Made by a program: the position numbers and the translations under genes. From contig CAIVAS010000266.1 of NCBI GenBank assembly GCA_903903975.1, positions 1 through 57,561 of the forward strand: a DNA stretch of 57,561 nucleotides, written 5' to 3'. The notes beneath the pieces are model-generated. The model saw nothing but the letters and a program-made list of their open reading frames with translations. It was not told where the DNA came from and made no database searches. Numbering within the stretch: the first letter of the stretch is position 1; each line of letters starts with the position of its first letter. This document shows positions 36,854-43,278 of this stretch, piece after piece. The stretch is from an uncultured Burkholderiales bacterium. Its GTDB lineage: Bacteria > Pseudomonadota > Gammaproteobacteria > Burkholderiales > Burkholderiaceae_E.

Positions 36854-37066
36854 TTATGCGGCTATGTCGACGTAGTCGACGCGACTCTCGGGTGCAGGAA
36901 TGGAAAGCCCATCTTCACGCAGGCCCTCCAAATGGAACTCGATCGCCTCACGAATTTGTGCATCCACTTCCTCGATGGTTGCGCCCGTTGCGACACAGCC
37001 CGGAAGGTCCGGCACATAAGCAGAATAATTGCCTGCTGCCTTTTCTATAACGATGGCGTAGCGCAT
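36854..37066 (-). CDS. hicB: HicB-family antitoxin (short form)
   Basis: A 70-residue protein with the HicB partial RNase H-like fold: MRYAIVIEKAAGNYSAYVPD, LPGCVATGATIEEVDAQIREAIEFHLEGL. It lacks the C-terminal DNA-binding domain found in longer HicB proteins, so it probably neutralises HicA by direct binding and may not autoregulate alone. It starts 7 bp after the hicA stop. The stop codon TAA lies in GCATAAC, which resembles an integron R'' box (RYYYAAC) with one mismatch. Confidence 0.9.
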   Translation of the reverse strand: MRYAIVIEKAAGNYSAYVPDLPGCVATGATIEEVDAQIREAIEFHLEGLREDGLSIPAPESRVDYVDIAA

Positions 37067-37073
37067 CAGATCG

Positions 37074-37262
37074 TCACCTCTTAAGTTCGGCCTGCTTCAG
37101 AATGCTGTTCAACGTACCGGGTGCAAGATCATCGCTCGGTTTGCCCGGAACCGTAACGCGGCCGGATTTTTCCTGGTGCTTGAACTGGCGATGGCTTCCC
37201 CGTGCGGCCACTTGAAACCAGCCGTCATCATGCAGCATTCGGAGCACCTCACTAACCTTCAT
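37074..37262 (-). CDS. hicA: HicA-family mRNA interferase toxin
   Basis: A 62-residue double-stranded RNA-binding-like toxin that cleaves mRNA when free of HicB. The catalytic His24 is in ARGSHRQFKH; the fold continues GRVTVPGKPSDDLAPGTLNSILKQAEL. The toxin-first order (hicA then hicB) is standard. It appears intact: no stop, length at the family norm. Such pairs often stabilise mobile DNA such as plasmids and cassette arrays, consistent with this region. Confidence 0.92.
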   Translation of the reverse strand: MKVSEVLRMLHDDGWFQVAARGSHRQFKHQEKSGRVTVPGKPSDDLAPGTLNSILKQAELKR

Positions 37263-37417
37263 GCGGCCAGAATATCAAGGACTGGCCGTCAGCGTTAACA
37301 CGGTGATGCCGACGCCGTATGCCATAACATTTCAGCTGGAGAGTGAGGTTAAGTTAGCGGGCCACATGGGGTACTGCTAATCATGGTTGATCAGCACCTC
37401 ATAGCGGACATTGTCTT

Positions 37418-37440
37418 CGTTGTCGTTGTCGTTGTCGTTG
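37418..37440. repeat. Short tandem hexamer repeat (CGTTGT)
   Basis: Nearly four copies of CGTTGT run from 37418 to 37440, in the gap between hicA and the VOC gene. It is too short to be firmly functional but could vary in copy number by slippage. Confidence 0.8.
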
Positions 37441-37458
37441 CCGATTCCTGGCTCAAAG

Positions 37459-38298
37459 TCATTGAATCAATCGGAAATCGAGACCGGCGACAGCTTCAGG
37501 GAGGATCGCCACCGCGTCCATCGTGTGTTTCCCCAGCAGCCCGCGTTCCTCTAGCTCCCGCCTCGCTTGCACTAGGGAGCGTACGCGAAACAGCAGCGAG
37601 GTCATCATGTGCTCTGCACCTTCGTGCATGGAGAGCACGATGCCGGCGCCGATGTCCCAGCGGTACTGACCCGCCACCGGCATGCGACGGCTGATGCGGT
37701 TCCAGCCTAGCGCAGCATGGCCCAGATCCGGAACGCTCATTCGAATTTCGGCCAAACCCTCTATGCCCAGCAGGCCTCCGCCCACGGCCGACAAAGCGAG
37801 CTTTTCTCTTTGCCTGCGCTCCGCTGTACTGAGCTTTTCCTTCCACGGGAAAATGAGCCCCTCCCGATGCCAGTGGCACAGAAACACCTGACACATCGGA
37901 GTCGAGACGTCCAACAATTGCGACTTAGTGCAGGCGTTCACCTGCCGGCCTTCGGCGTCCGGGGTCCCGAAAGACTTGGCAGGAGTGCATGAAAACCCGA
38001 TCTCAGTCAATGCCGCCACTGTCTGCTCGGTGTCAACGCAGTCCACCGCCATGCCATGGACAAAGGGCATCAGTGGATTGCTATCCAGAGGCAAGTCGGC
38101 ATTGCTGCTGGCCTGCCAAAATTCGATATTGGTATTGCCGACGCTCACCCACGAGAACTTTGCAAACGCAAGAGACTGGAAGGGCCATGCCGCAGGCAAG
38201 GCAAACACCCCCGTGAACAAGCGATGCATTTGCTCCGCATCATTCACGCGGACTGACAGATGATCGGGCTGCAACAGTGGGAGAGGGGTAGATTGCAT
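37459..38298 (-). CDS. VOC superfamily protein (two-module)
   Basis: A 279-residue protein with two beta-alpha-beta-beta-beta modules of the vicinal-oxygen-chelate fold. The first half reads LQPDHLSVRVNDAEQMHRLF and SVGNTNIEFWQASS, the second IRMSVPDLGHAALGWNRISR. Family members include glyoxalases, extradiol dioxygenases and resistance proteins; I cannot choose. It is unusually long compared with single-module VOC proteins of the window (129-133 residues). The reading frame is intact, and a short open fragment ends 9 bp upstream of its ATG. Confidence 0.7.
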   Translation of the reverse strand: MQSTPLPLLQPDHLSVRVNDAEQMHRLFTGVFALPAAWPFQSLAFAKFSWVSVGNTNIEFWQASSNADLPLDSNPLMPFVHGMAVDCVDTEQTVAALTEIGFSCTPAKSFGTPDAEGRQVNACTKSQLLDVSTPMCQVFLCHWHREGLIFPWKEKLSTAERRQREKLALSAVGGGLLGIEGLAEIRMSVPDLGHAALGWNRISRRMPVAGQYRWDIGAGIVLSMHEGAEHMMTSLLFRVRSLVQARRELEERGLLGKHTMDAVAILPEAVAGLDFRLIQ

Positions 38299-38307
38299 AG
38301 AAAAATC

Positions 38308-38490
38308 TCAGACAGAGGCGCGCTCGAAGGCAGCGAACACATGCCCCGCACCTAAACGATAGCCCCCAACAGCTTCATGACCGCTCGGGAAAAATTCCAA
38401 CCACCGTCGCAGCAGGCGCAGACGCACCGTGCCCGTGTTCCGGTCAATGCGCAAGACCGCGGCGAAAGCTAGCGCCCAATTCGACAGCCC
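38308..38490 (-). pseudogene. Possible C-terminal remnant of a gene lost upstream of the VOC gene
   Basis: A minus-strand frame without a start codon reads about 60 residues, including IDRNTGTVRLRLLRRWLEFF and GYRLGAGHVFAAFE, and stops at 38308, 9 bp before the VOC start. A stop codon precedes it at 38491-38493. The composition looks like real coding sequence with a proper C-terminus, but I do not recognise the family. It could also be a chance open frame in GC-rich DNA. Confidence 0.3.
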
Positions 38491-38630
38491 TTAATCAGAA
38501 CAACGCCTGACAAATGCTGTTGGTGCTTTCCGCTCAGAGTCAACTCGCATCGACGGGTGAACAACTGAAGCCGGGGATCGAGGGCGGCAACTGTGATGCG
38601 GTCGAAGAACATGCGGTAACTATTTCTGTC

Positions 38631-38718
38631 GTGCGTCCTTCCCGATCGACCGGCGGCTTGCGACCCATAGCGGAAGTTGGTTTAGGCGAATGAATCGCCC
38701 CAAAAGCCGCCGCTCAAC
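38631..38718. repeat. Dispersed structured repeat, copy B (88 bp)
   Basis: Second copy of the repeat at 36689-36776, same orientation and same length. Its stem CGGCGGCTT (repeat positions 21-29) with AAGCCGCCG (74-82) is 9 bp. On the minus strand the copy begins with GTTGAGC, fitting GTTRRRY. Its AAGCCGCC segment can also pair with a downstream GGCGGCTT at 38732-38739, so two hairpins are mutually exclusive. Confidence 0.7.
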
Positions 38719-38739
38719 GTTGACGCTGAGCGGCGGCTT
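38704..38739 (-). terminator. 13-bp perfect hairpin, possible fosX terminator
   Basis: AAGCCGCCGCTCA (38704-38716) and TGAGCGGCGGCTT (38727-38739) pair perfectly around a 10-nt loop. On the minus strand, downstream of fosX by 84 bp, the stem is followed by TTTT, so weak Rho-independent termination is possible; the T run is short. It may instead be part of the repeat or a cassette recombination site. Confidence 0.5.
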
Positions 38740-38823
38740 GTAAGGGCTGGCGTGGAGTGGATCATTCGCAGACCGCGGAGAGCCGGCCCGTGCAAGCCTT
38801 CCGTTCCAACAGCAAGTTAGAAA

Positions 38824-39225
38824 TCACCGCGCATACCTTTCCAGTCGCTCTTGAAGCGTAGCGGTGTGCAATTCAAACAGGTTGTCGTCAAAGTCGTAGA
38901 AGTACACCGAGCGCCCCTCTCCCTCTACTCTCGGTCGAGGTGGCATTACCTCGACACCTGCCGAAATCAAGCGGCTCTCGTAAAGCTCGAGTTCATCTTC
39001 GTCGACCGCGAACGCGACATGGCGATAGGAACGCCCTACCGGTTCGCCCTGCATGAACGCCAGCCACACACCACCGAGCAAAAGGAACTTTTCACGCGAC
39101 ACGGAAAACTGACGATCTCCGCTGTCGTAGACCTCTGAAGCGCCAAGTGCCAGGCGGAACAATTCCGACGTGCGATCGACATTACGAACAATGAAAGTAA
39201 GGTGACTGACGCCTCGGATTGTCAT
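38824..39225 (-). CDS. fosX: FosX-type fosfomycin resistance hydrolase
   Basis: A 133-residue VOC metalloenzyme closely resembling Listeria FosX, which adds water to fosfomycin with Mn2+. The metal ligands are all present: His8 (GVSHLTF), His69 (SYRHVAF) and Glu118 (FDDNLFELH). Glu45 in SREKFLL matches the FosX general base (Glu44). PRPRVEGEGRSVYFYDFDDN is near identical to the family. No thiol-transferase features of FosA or FosB stand out. In minus-strand reading the gene is preceded by GTTAGAC then CTCAA and the ATG, as expected for the start of an integron cassette. I infer that it confers fosfomycin resistance if expressed. Confidence 0.88.
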   Translation of the reverse strand: MTIRGVSHLTFIVRNVDRTSELFRLALGASEVYDSGDRQFSVSREKFLLLGGVWLAFMQGEPVGRSYRHVAFAVDEDELELYESRLISAGVEVMPPRPRVEGEGRSVYFYDFDDNLFELHTATLQERLERYAR

Positions 39226-39230
39226 TTGAG

Positions 39231-39317
39231 GTCTAACGTGTTGTTCTGCGGCGGGCCGCGACGAGCGCCAGTCTGGCTCGGCGCCGGCGGCTCGTCCGAA
39301 GCAACAAAGGGTCAGGC
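39231..39317 (-). repeat. attC-like recombination site between BAAT and fosX genes
   Basis: Read on the minus strand, GCCTGAC (39311-39317) and GTTAGAC (39231-39237) bracket 73 bp that hold complementary arms: TGTTG pairs with CAACA and GACGAGC with GCTCGTC, with GC-rich unpaired interior. GTTAGAC fits the R' consensus GTTRRRY exactly; GCCTGAC differs from RYYYAAC at one base. The upstream gene's TGA stop lies inside the R'' box, typical of gene cassettes. The structure was judged by eye and the R'' mismatch keeps this tentative. Confidence 0.5.
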
Positions 39318-40616
39318 ATTTTCGCGAGAGTTCCCGCTGAGACTTCTATTCAAAAACTCCAACATCTGAAGCCAGGAGTCCTGGCAAGCATGCGCCGTTT
39401 CCTTTGGAGATCCACCGAGATCGAGGTCCTCGCCGGAAACTGAATGCTTGAATCGGGTGACCGTGGTCGGAGCATTGGGCCAACCGAGGCTGTGGCCTGC
39501 TCCAGCGTAAGCGAGGTGGTGCACGGCGTTCTTGAAGCATTTGACTTTCAATCGTTGCACAGCGAACTCAGCCAGGTCTGAAGCCGGCCAAAGTTTGTCG
39601 TCCTTGCCGCTGATCATCATGATGGGGCCGTTAATCTTCTCGACTGCAATCGTGGCCCGTTCAGCAAGCTTCTTGTCTTGCAAGGGAATCAAGTACCAAT
39701 CGAGAGAGTCCGGTCTTGCGCGTCCTTGCGCAAGCGCTTCGTCCCACTGTTCGTAGGTCAGCGTGGACGCAAATGGAATATCTTTGCCGCCCTGCGTCCA
39801 GGCTGAGTAGCCCGTGCTCGGAAACGCCGGCCAAAGAATTCCGCTCGGCGCATAGGCGACGACCGTTCGAATCTGCGGATAGCTTGCGCCGAGCAGAAGT
39901 GCGAGTTCTCCTCCTCGGGAATAGCCGACTGCGCCGATCCTGTCCGCGATCACCTGAGGCTGTCCCGACAGCCACGCTAGCGCCTTGCCGAAGTACTCGA
40001 GTGGGATTTGATTCAGCGTTTTGGGTAAGCCTTCCATACCGAAGTACGCGAGTGCGAAGGCAACATAGCCATGCGAGGCGAGCAACCCCGCCATGTCCTG
40101 AGACCAGTACAGACCACCACCCGACCCGCCGACGACGAGCACGGCTGGATGCATTCCAGCCTCTTTCGGCTCGAACAGTTTTCCAACCAGGCCGTCGGAG
40201 CGCACGTCCCGGCTCTGTACGTTCTCAGAGACAAATGAGCGCTCGATAGAGGCGACAAGCAGCTCCGATCCTGAGCTTGTAGCGGTGAGGGTTACGGTCA
40301 GCGGATCGGGCGACAAAGGCGCACAGGCTGCGGCCGCTTTGCCTTCGGCTGGTCGACGGGACCAGAACAATCCCATGGCGTTGATGCCGTTGTAGGCTCC
40401 TGAGACGGGGGCTTGCTGTGTGAGGTCGACAGTTCCGTTTTCATCTGCAATGAACGTGGCCTCGGATGCAAACACAACACCGTCCGGGCTCCTGTTGCAC
40501 AGCCCGAGCGTCACAGCGGCGTGCGGATTCAGTCCCCTGACGCAAATTGCAAGTGATTCAGTGACGAGTGGCCTGGAAGGCAGAGGATCGAAGGAGGGCA
40601 TCCTGGACTCGCGCAT
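39312..40616 (-). CDS. Acyl-CoA thioester hydrolase/BAAT C-terminal family protein
   Basis: A 434-residue protein with an N-terminal Ig-like acyl-transfer domain (SLAICVRGLNPHAAVTLGLC) and a C-terminal alpha/beta hydrolase domain of the BAAT type. The nucleophile elbow is GYSRGGELALLLG with Ser233; SGKDDKLWPASD gives the acid Asp and YAGAGHSLGWP the His. Relatives are bile acid-CoA amino acid transferases and acyl-CoA thioesterases in animals and scattered bacteria. No signal peptide is seen. The TGA stop overlaps the attC-like site leading to fosX, and both genes read in the same direction. Substrate unknown; use in resistance is not implied. Confidence 0.8.
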   Translation of the reverse strand: MRESRMPSFDPLPSRPLVTESLAICVRGLNPHAAVTLGLCNRSPDGVVFASEATFIADENGTVDLTQQAPVSGAYNGINAMGLFWSRRPAEGKAAAACAPLSPDPLTVTLTATSSGSELLVASIERSFVSENVQSRDVRSDGLVGKLFEPKEAGMHPAVLVVGGSGGGLYWSQDMAGLLASHGYVAFALAYFGMEGLPKTLNQIPLEYFGKALAWLSGQPQVIADRIGAVGYSRGGELALLLGASYPQIRTVVAYAPSGILWPAFPSTGYSAWTQGGKDIPFASTLTYEQWDEALAQGRARPDSLDWYLIPLQDKKLAERATIAVEKINGPIMMISGKDDKLWPASDLAEFAVQRLKVKCFKNAVHHLAYAGAGHSLGWPNAPTTVTRFKHSVSGEDLDLGGSPKETAHACQDSWLQMLEFLNRSLSGNSRENA

Positions 40617-40923
40617 TGGTCACGTAGGTATTTCCTCTTGCCTTGCAGGGCTCGCGTAGGCGTAGCGTACATGCTGCCATCTCTGAAGAACCGTTGCCAC
40701 TCCGCGGTAACCTGCGGCTGACACCGATTACCCTAGGCGGCCTTTGGTCAGACTATGCTTTTGGCCGGGATGAGCCAAAGCGAAATTCAAGTTGGCCGTC
40801 GTCAACCAGTCATTGAAGGCGTACCAGCTACTTCGACACGGTTACGACGACCTTCGAGGCGCTGCCGGGCGCACGAAATGCGTCACGGGATAATGGCGGC
40901 ATGCCAAGTCATGAAGAGAAGTC
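40617..40923. other. Intergenic region between BAAT-type gene and amidase
   Basis: The two genes are divergent here. I see no gene. A GATAAT (40889-40894) lies 29 bp before the amidase ATG but lacks a clear -35. GGCTGACACCGA at 40716-40727 recurs after the amidase. Confidence 0.5.
40716..40727. repeat. 12-bp direct repeat, left copy flanking amidase
   Basis: GGCTGACACCGA occurs here and at 42635-42646 in the same orientation. CCTAGG lies near both, at 40732-40737 to the right of the left copy and at 42628-42633 to the left of the right copy. A boundary of an acquired segment is possible, but 12 bp is short. Confidence 0.4.
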
Positions 40924-42612
40924 ATGTTGCGCACGAAGTGTTTGCTGCTGGCGGGACTGCTCGCGCTGGCAGGCTTTGCCATCCAACCCATTGAGCCCAT
41001 GAGACTGAACGTCGTCGAGGCCGGGATTCCGGAACTCCAGCAAGCGCTGGCCGAGGGGCGCGTGACCTCGCGTCAGCTGGTGTTGGACTACCTGGCGCGC
41101 ATCGGCCAGCACCAGAACCGCCTGAACGCTGTGGCCAGCGTGAACCCAAGCGCCCTGGAAGAAGCCGATCAACTCGACCGCGAGCGGGCGCAGGGGCGAC
41201 TGCGCGGGCCGCTGCACGGCATCCCGATCGCGCTGAAGGACAACATCCACACGCGCGACATGCCTACCACCGGCGGCGCCGTGGCCTTCGAGGGCCTGAT
41301 CGCGCCCTATGAATCGACGCTTGCGCGCACCCTGCGCGAGCGCGGCGCCATCATCCTGGCCAAGACCGTGATGACTGAGTTGGCGAACTGGGTCGCCACG
41401 GCACCCACGCCCATGCCGTCCAACTACAGCGCGCTGTTCGGATACAGCATGAACCCCTACGACACGCGGCGCGATCCCCGTACCGGTTTCGACGACGGCC
41501 GCGGCGCGCTGGCCACGGGCGGGTCGAGCTCGGGCAGCGGTACCGCGGCCAGCCTGTGGGCCGCGAGTGTGGGCACCGAGACCTCGGGCTCGATCCTCAG
41601 TCCGGCCAACCAGAACATGCTGGTGGGCATCAAGCCCACGGTCGGGCGCATCAGCCGCCACGGCATTATCCCCATCACGGCCGACCAGGACACAGCGGGT
41701 CCGATGGCGCGCACCGTTACCGATGCCGCCATCTTGCTGGGCGAGATGGAACGCACCACGCCCGACCCGAACGACGCCGCCACTCGGGCGTGCACCGCCC
41801 CAGCAAACTTCGACTACCGACCGTTCCTGAAGCGCGACGCGCTGCGCGGTGCGCGGATCGGCATTCCACGCGCCTTTTTCTACGACCGGTTGAGCCTGCC
41901 GGGTGACACGAATCCGCGAGGCGGGTTGAACCCGGAACAGGCGCACTTGATGACCGAGGCCATCGAGGTTCTTCGCAACGCCGGTGCCGAGGTAGTCGAC
42001 CCCGCGGACATCCCCAGCGTGGTGGACCAAGACGCGGGCTCGAACCTCCTGCATTGGAATGTCTGCGCGTCGGCCAAGGGCAGCGACGACGGCTGCTCCA
42101 TCGTCTTCAAGTACGGCATGAAACGCGACTTCAACGCCTGGTTGGCCAGCCTGGGCGCCAGCGCGCCGGTGGCCGACCTGACGGCGCTGCGCCGCTTTAA
42201 TGCGGGCCAGACGTCGCGTGGCACGCTGAAGTACGGCCAGGGCCTGCTCAACGTATCCGACGAGATCGACCTCGCCGCCGACCGGACACGCTACGAGGCC
42301 GACCGGGCCAAGGACTTGCGGCTGTCCCGCGCCCATGGGATCGACGCGGTGATGAAACAGCATGGGCTCGCCGCCCTCTTGTTCCCTGGGGTGGACGGTG
42401 CGGGCATCAGTGCCCGCGCCGGGTATCCCACCATAGCCGTGCCCTTCGGTTTCGTCCGCCTGAATCCGGCCACGCCTTGGCCGGCGGGGTTCGAAGCGCC
42501 GCGGGCGCCGTTCGGCGTGAGCTTCGCGGGCGATGCATGCAGCGAACCGAGGCTCGTCGCGCTGGCTTTTGCTTTCGAGCAAGCCACGCGGCGCCGCGTG
42601 GCGCCGCCGTGA
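40924..42612 (+). CDS. Amidase signature family protein, exported
   Basis: A 562-residue amidase. An N-terminal signal peptide (KCLLLAGLLALAGFA) suggests export. The Ser-cisSer-Lys triad is visible: Lys105 in PIALKDNIHT, the Gly/Ser-rich GGSSSGSGTAAS (cis-Ser), and nucleophile Ser in GTETSGSILSP. Further family stretches are GIPRAFFYD and AGYPTIAVPFGF. GAAGAGA precedes the ATG. It is the only plus-strand gene of the accessory island and is followed by a decayed transposase. Substrate (peptide or fatty amides, nitrile-derived amides) is unknown. Confidence 0.88.
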   Translation: MLRTKCLLLAGLLALAGFAIQPIEPMRLNVVEAGIPELQQALAEGRVTSRQLVLDYLARIGQHQNRLNAVASVNPSALEEADQLDRERAQGRLRGPLHGIPIALKDNIHTRDMPTTGGAVAFEGLIAPYESTLARTLRERGAIILAKTVMTELANWVATAPTPMPSNYSALFGYSMNPYDTRRDPRTGFDDGRGALATGGSSSGSGTAASLWAASVGTETSGSILSPANQNMLVGIKPTVGRISRHGIIPITADQDTAGPMARTVTDAAILLGEMERTTPDPNDAATRACTAPANFDYRPFLKRDALRGARIGIPRAFFYDRLSLPGDTNPRGGLNPEQAHLMTEAIEVLRNAGAEVVDPADIPSVVDQDAGSNLLHWNVCASAKGSDDGCSIVFKYGMKRDFNAWLASLGASAPVADLTALRRFNAGQTSRGTLKYGQGLLNVSDEIDLAADRTRYEADRAKDLRLSRAHGIDAVMKQHGLAALLFPGVDGAGISARAGYPTIAVPFGFVRLNPATPWPAGFEAPRAPFGVSFAGDACSEPRLVALAFAFEQATRRRVAPP

Positions 42613-42634
42613 TCACCGAGCGTTCGACCTAGGT

Positions 42635-42646
42635 GGCTGACACCGA
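42635..42646. repeat. 12-bp direct repeat, right copy flanking amidase
   Basis: GGCTGACACCGA, partner of 40716-40727; it lies 22 bp after the amidase stop and 55 bp before the transposase remnant. Confidence 0.4.
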
Positions 42647-42701
42647 CAGCGATTCGGACAATGCGCGCTCACTCAGGCCGTTATAGTCTGCGGCGTGCAT
42701 C

Positions 42702-43020
42702 TATCGCATCGCCTTCGGTCTTCGTGCTGGCTGGAAGGTGCTGACGGTGCAAAACGCTATGCCTGCAGAGAGAAAGACTTCAAGCAGACGCTGTGCGCCG
42801 ACATCGACGGGCTCAGCCTGCACCCGGCCGTGCTCTGTGACGCCGACGACCTGCAGGCGCTGGAGCAACTGTGCCGCTACATCACCCGTCCGGCGCTGGC
42901 AAAGGACGGGTGCAAACCAACGCCGCTTCACAGGCGGTGCTTCATCGCTAGATGGCCTTGCGCGATGGAACCACGCAATTGACGCCGGCGCTCGCTCAGT
43001 TCATGCGGCAGCAGGTTGGG
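42702..43020 (+). pseudogene. Decayed IS91-family transposase fragment
   Basis: Three reading frames in succession match the C-terminal part of IS91-type (Y2, HUH) transposases: YRIAFGLRAGWKVLTVQNAM (about 42702-42780), then CADIDGLSLHP and LEQLCRYITRPALAKD in another frame (about 42787-42915), then VQTNAASQAVL, a stop, and LRDGTTQLTPALAQFMRQQ in the third. At least two frameshifts and one stop codon make it a relic. The catalytic N-terminal half is missing. It shows past activity of an IS91/ISCR-like element beside the fosX island. Confidence 0.75.
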
Positions 43021-43278
43021 TGGCTGCTCTTCGGGAGTCAGATTCGTGAATGCCAGGTCGGCTGAAGATCGATCACCGGCCTGCACGAAGGACCGCTGAC
43101 CGGCACGCGAATCTTGTGGCTCTGGCGCTCCGAAGGTGCCCGGAACCGACCAACGGCTTTCACGGCCCTTGCTGACACCCAACTTGTCGACGCGAAGGAC
43201 CGCTTCTGGCCGGCAGGCGCCGTTCACCCTTAGTCGACAATCGATTCGGCCTGCGCAATCGATCCGAGACAGTCGCCC
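43021..43278. other. Spacer between transposase relic and valS
   Basis: About 260 bp with no gene I can support; a minus-strand open frame (42928-43227) across here overlaps the relic and looks like a shadow. Confidence 0.5.

Noticed and set aside
37383-37694. Plus-strand frame with a poly-Val stretch (VVVVVVV)
   Set aside because: Produced by the CGTTGT tandem repeat and then overlaps the VOC gene on the other strand.
40909-42582. Minus-strand open frame of 557 codons opposite the amidase
   Set aside because: The plus-strand frame has the full amidase triad and a signal peptide; the minus frame has no recognisable domain.
42928-43227. Minus-strand open frame of 99 codons over the transposase relic
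   Set aside because: Overlaps the IS91 relic in antisense; no family similarity.
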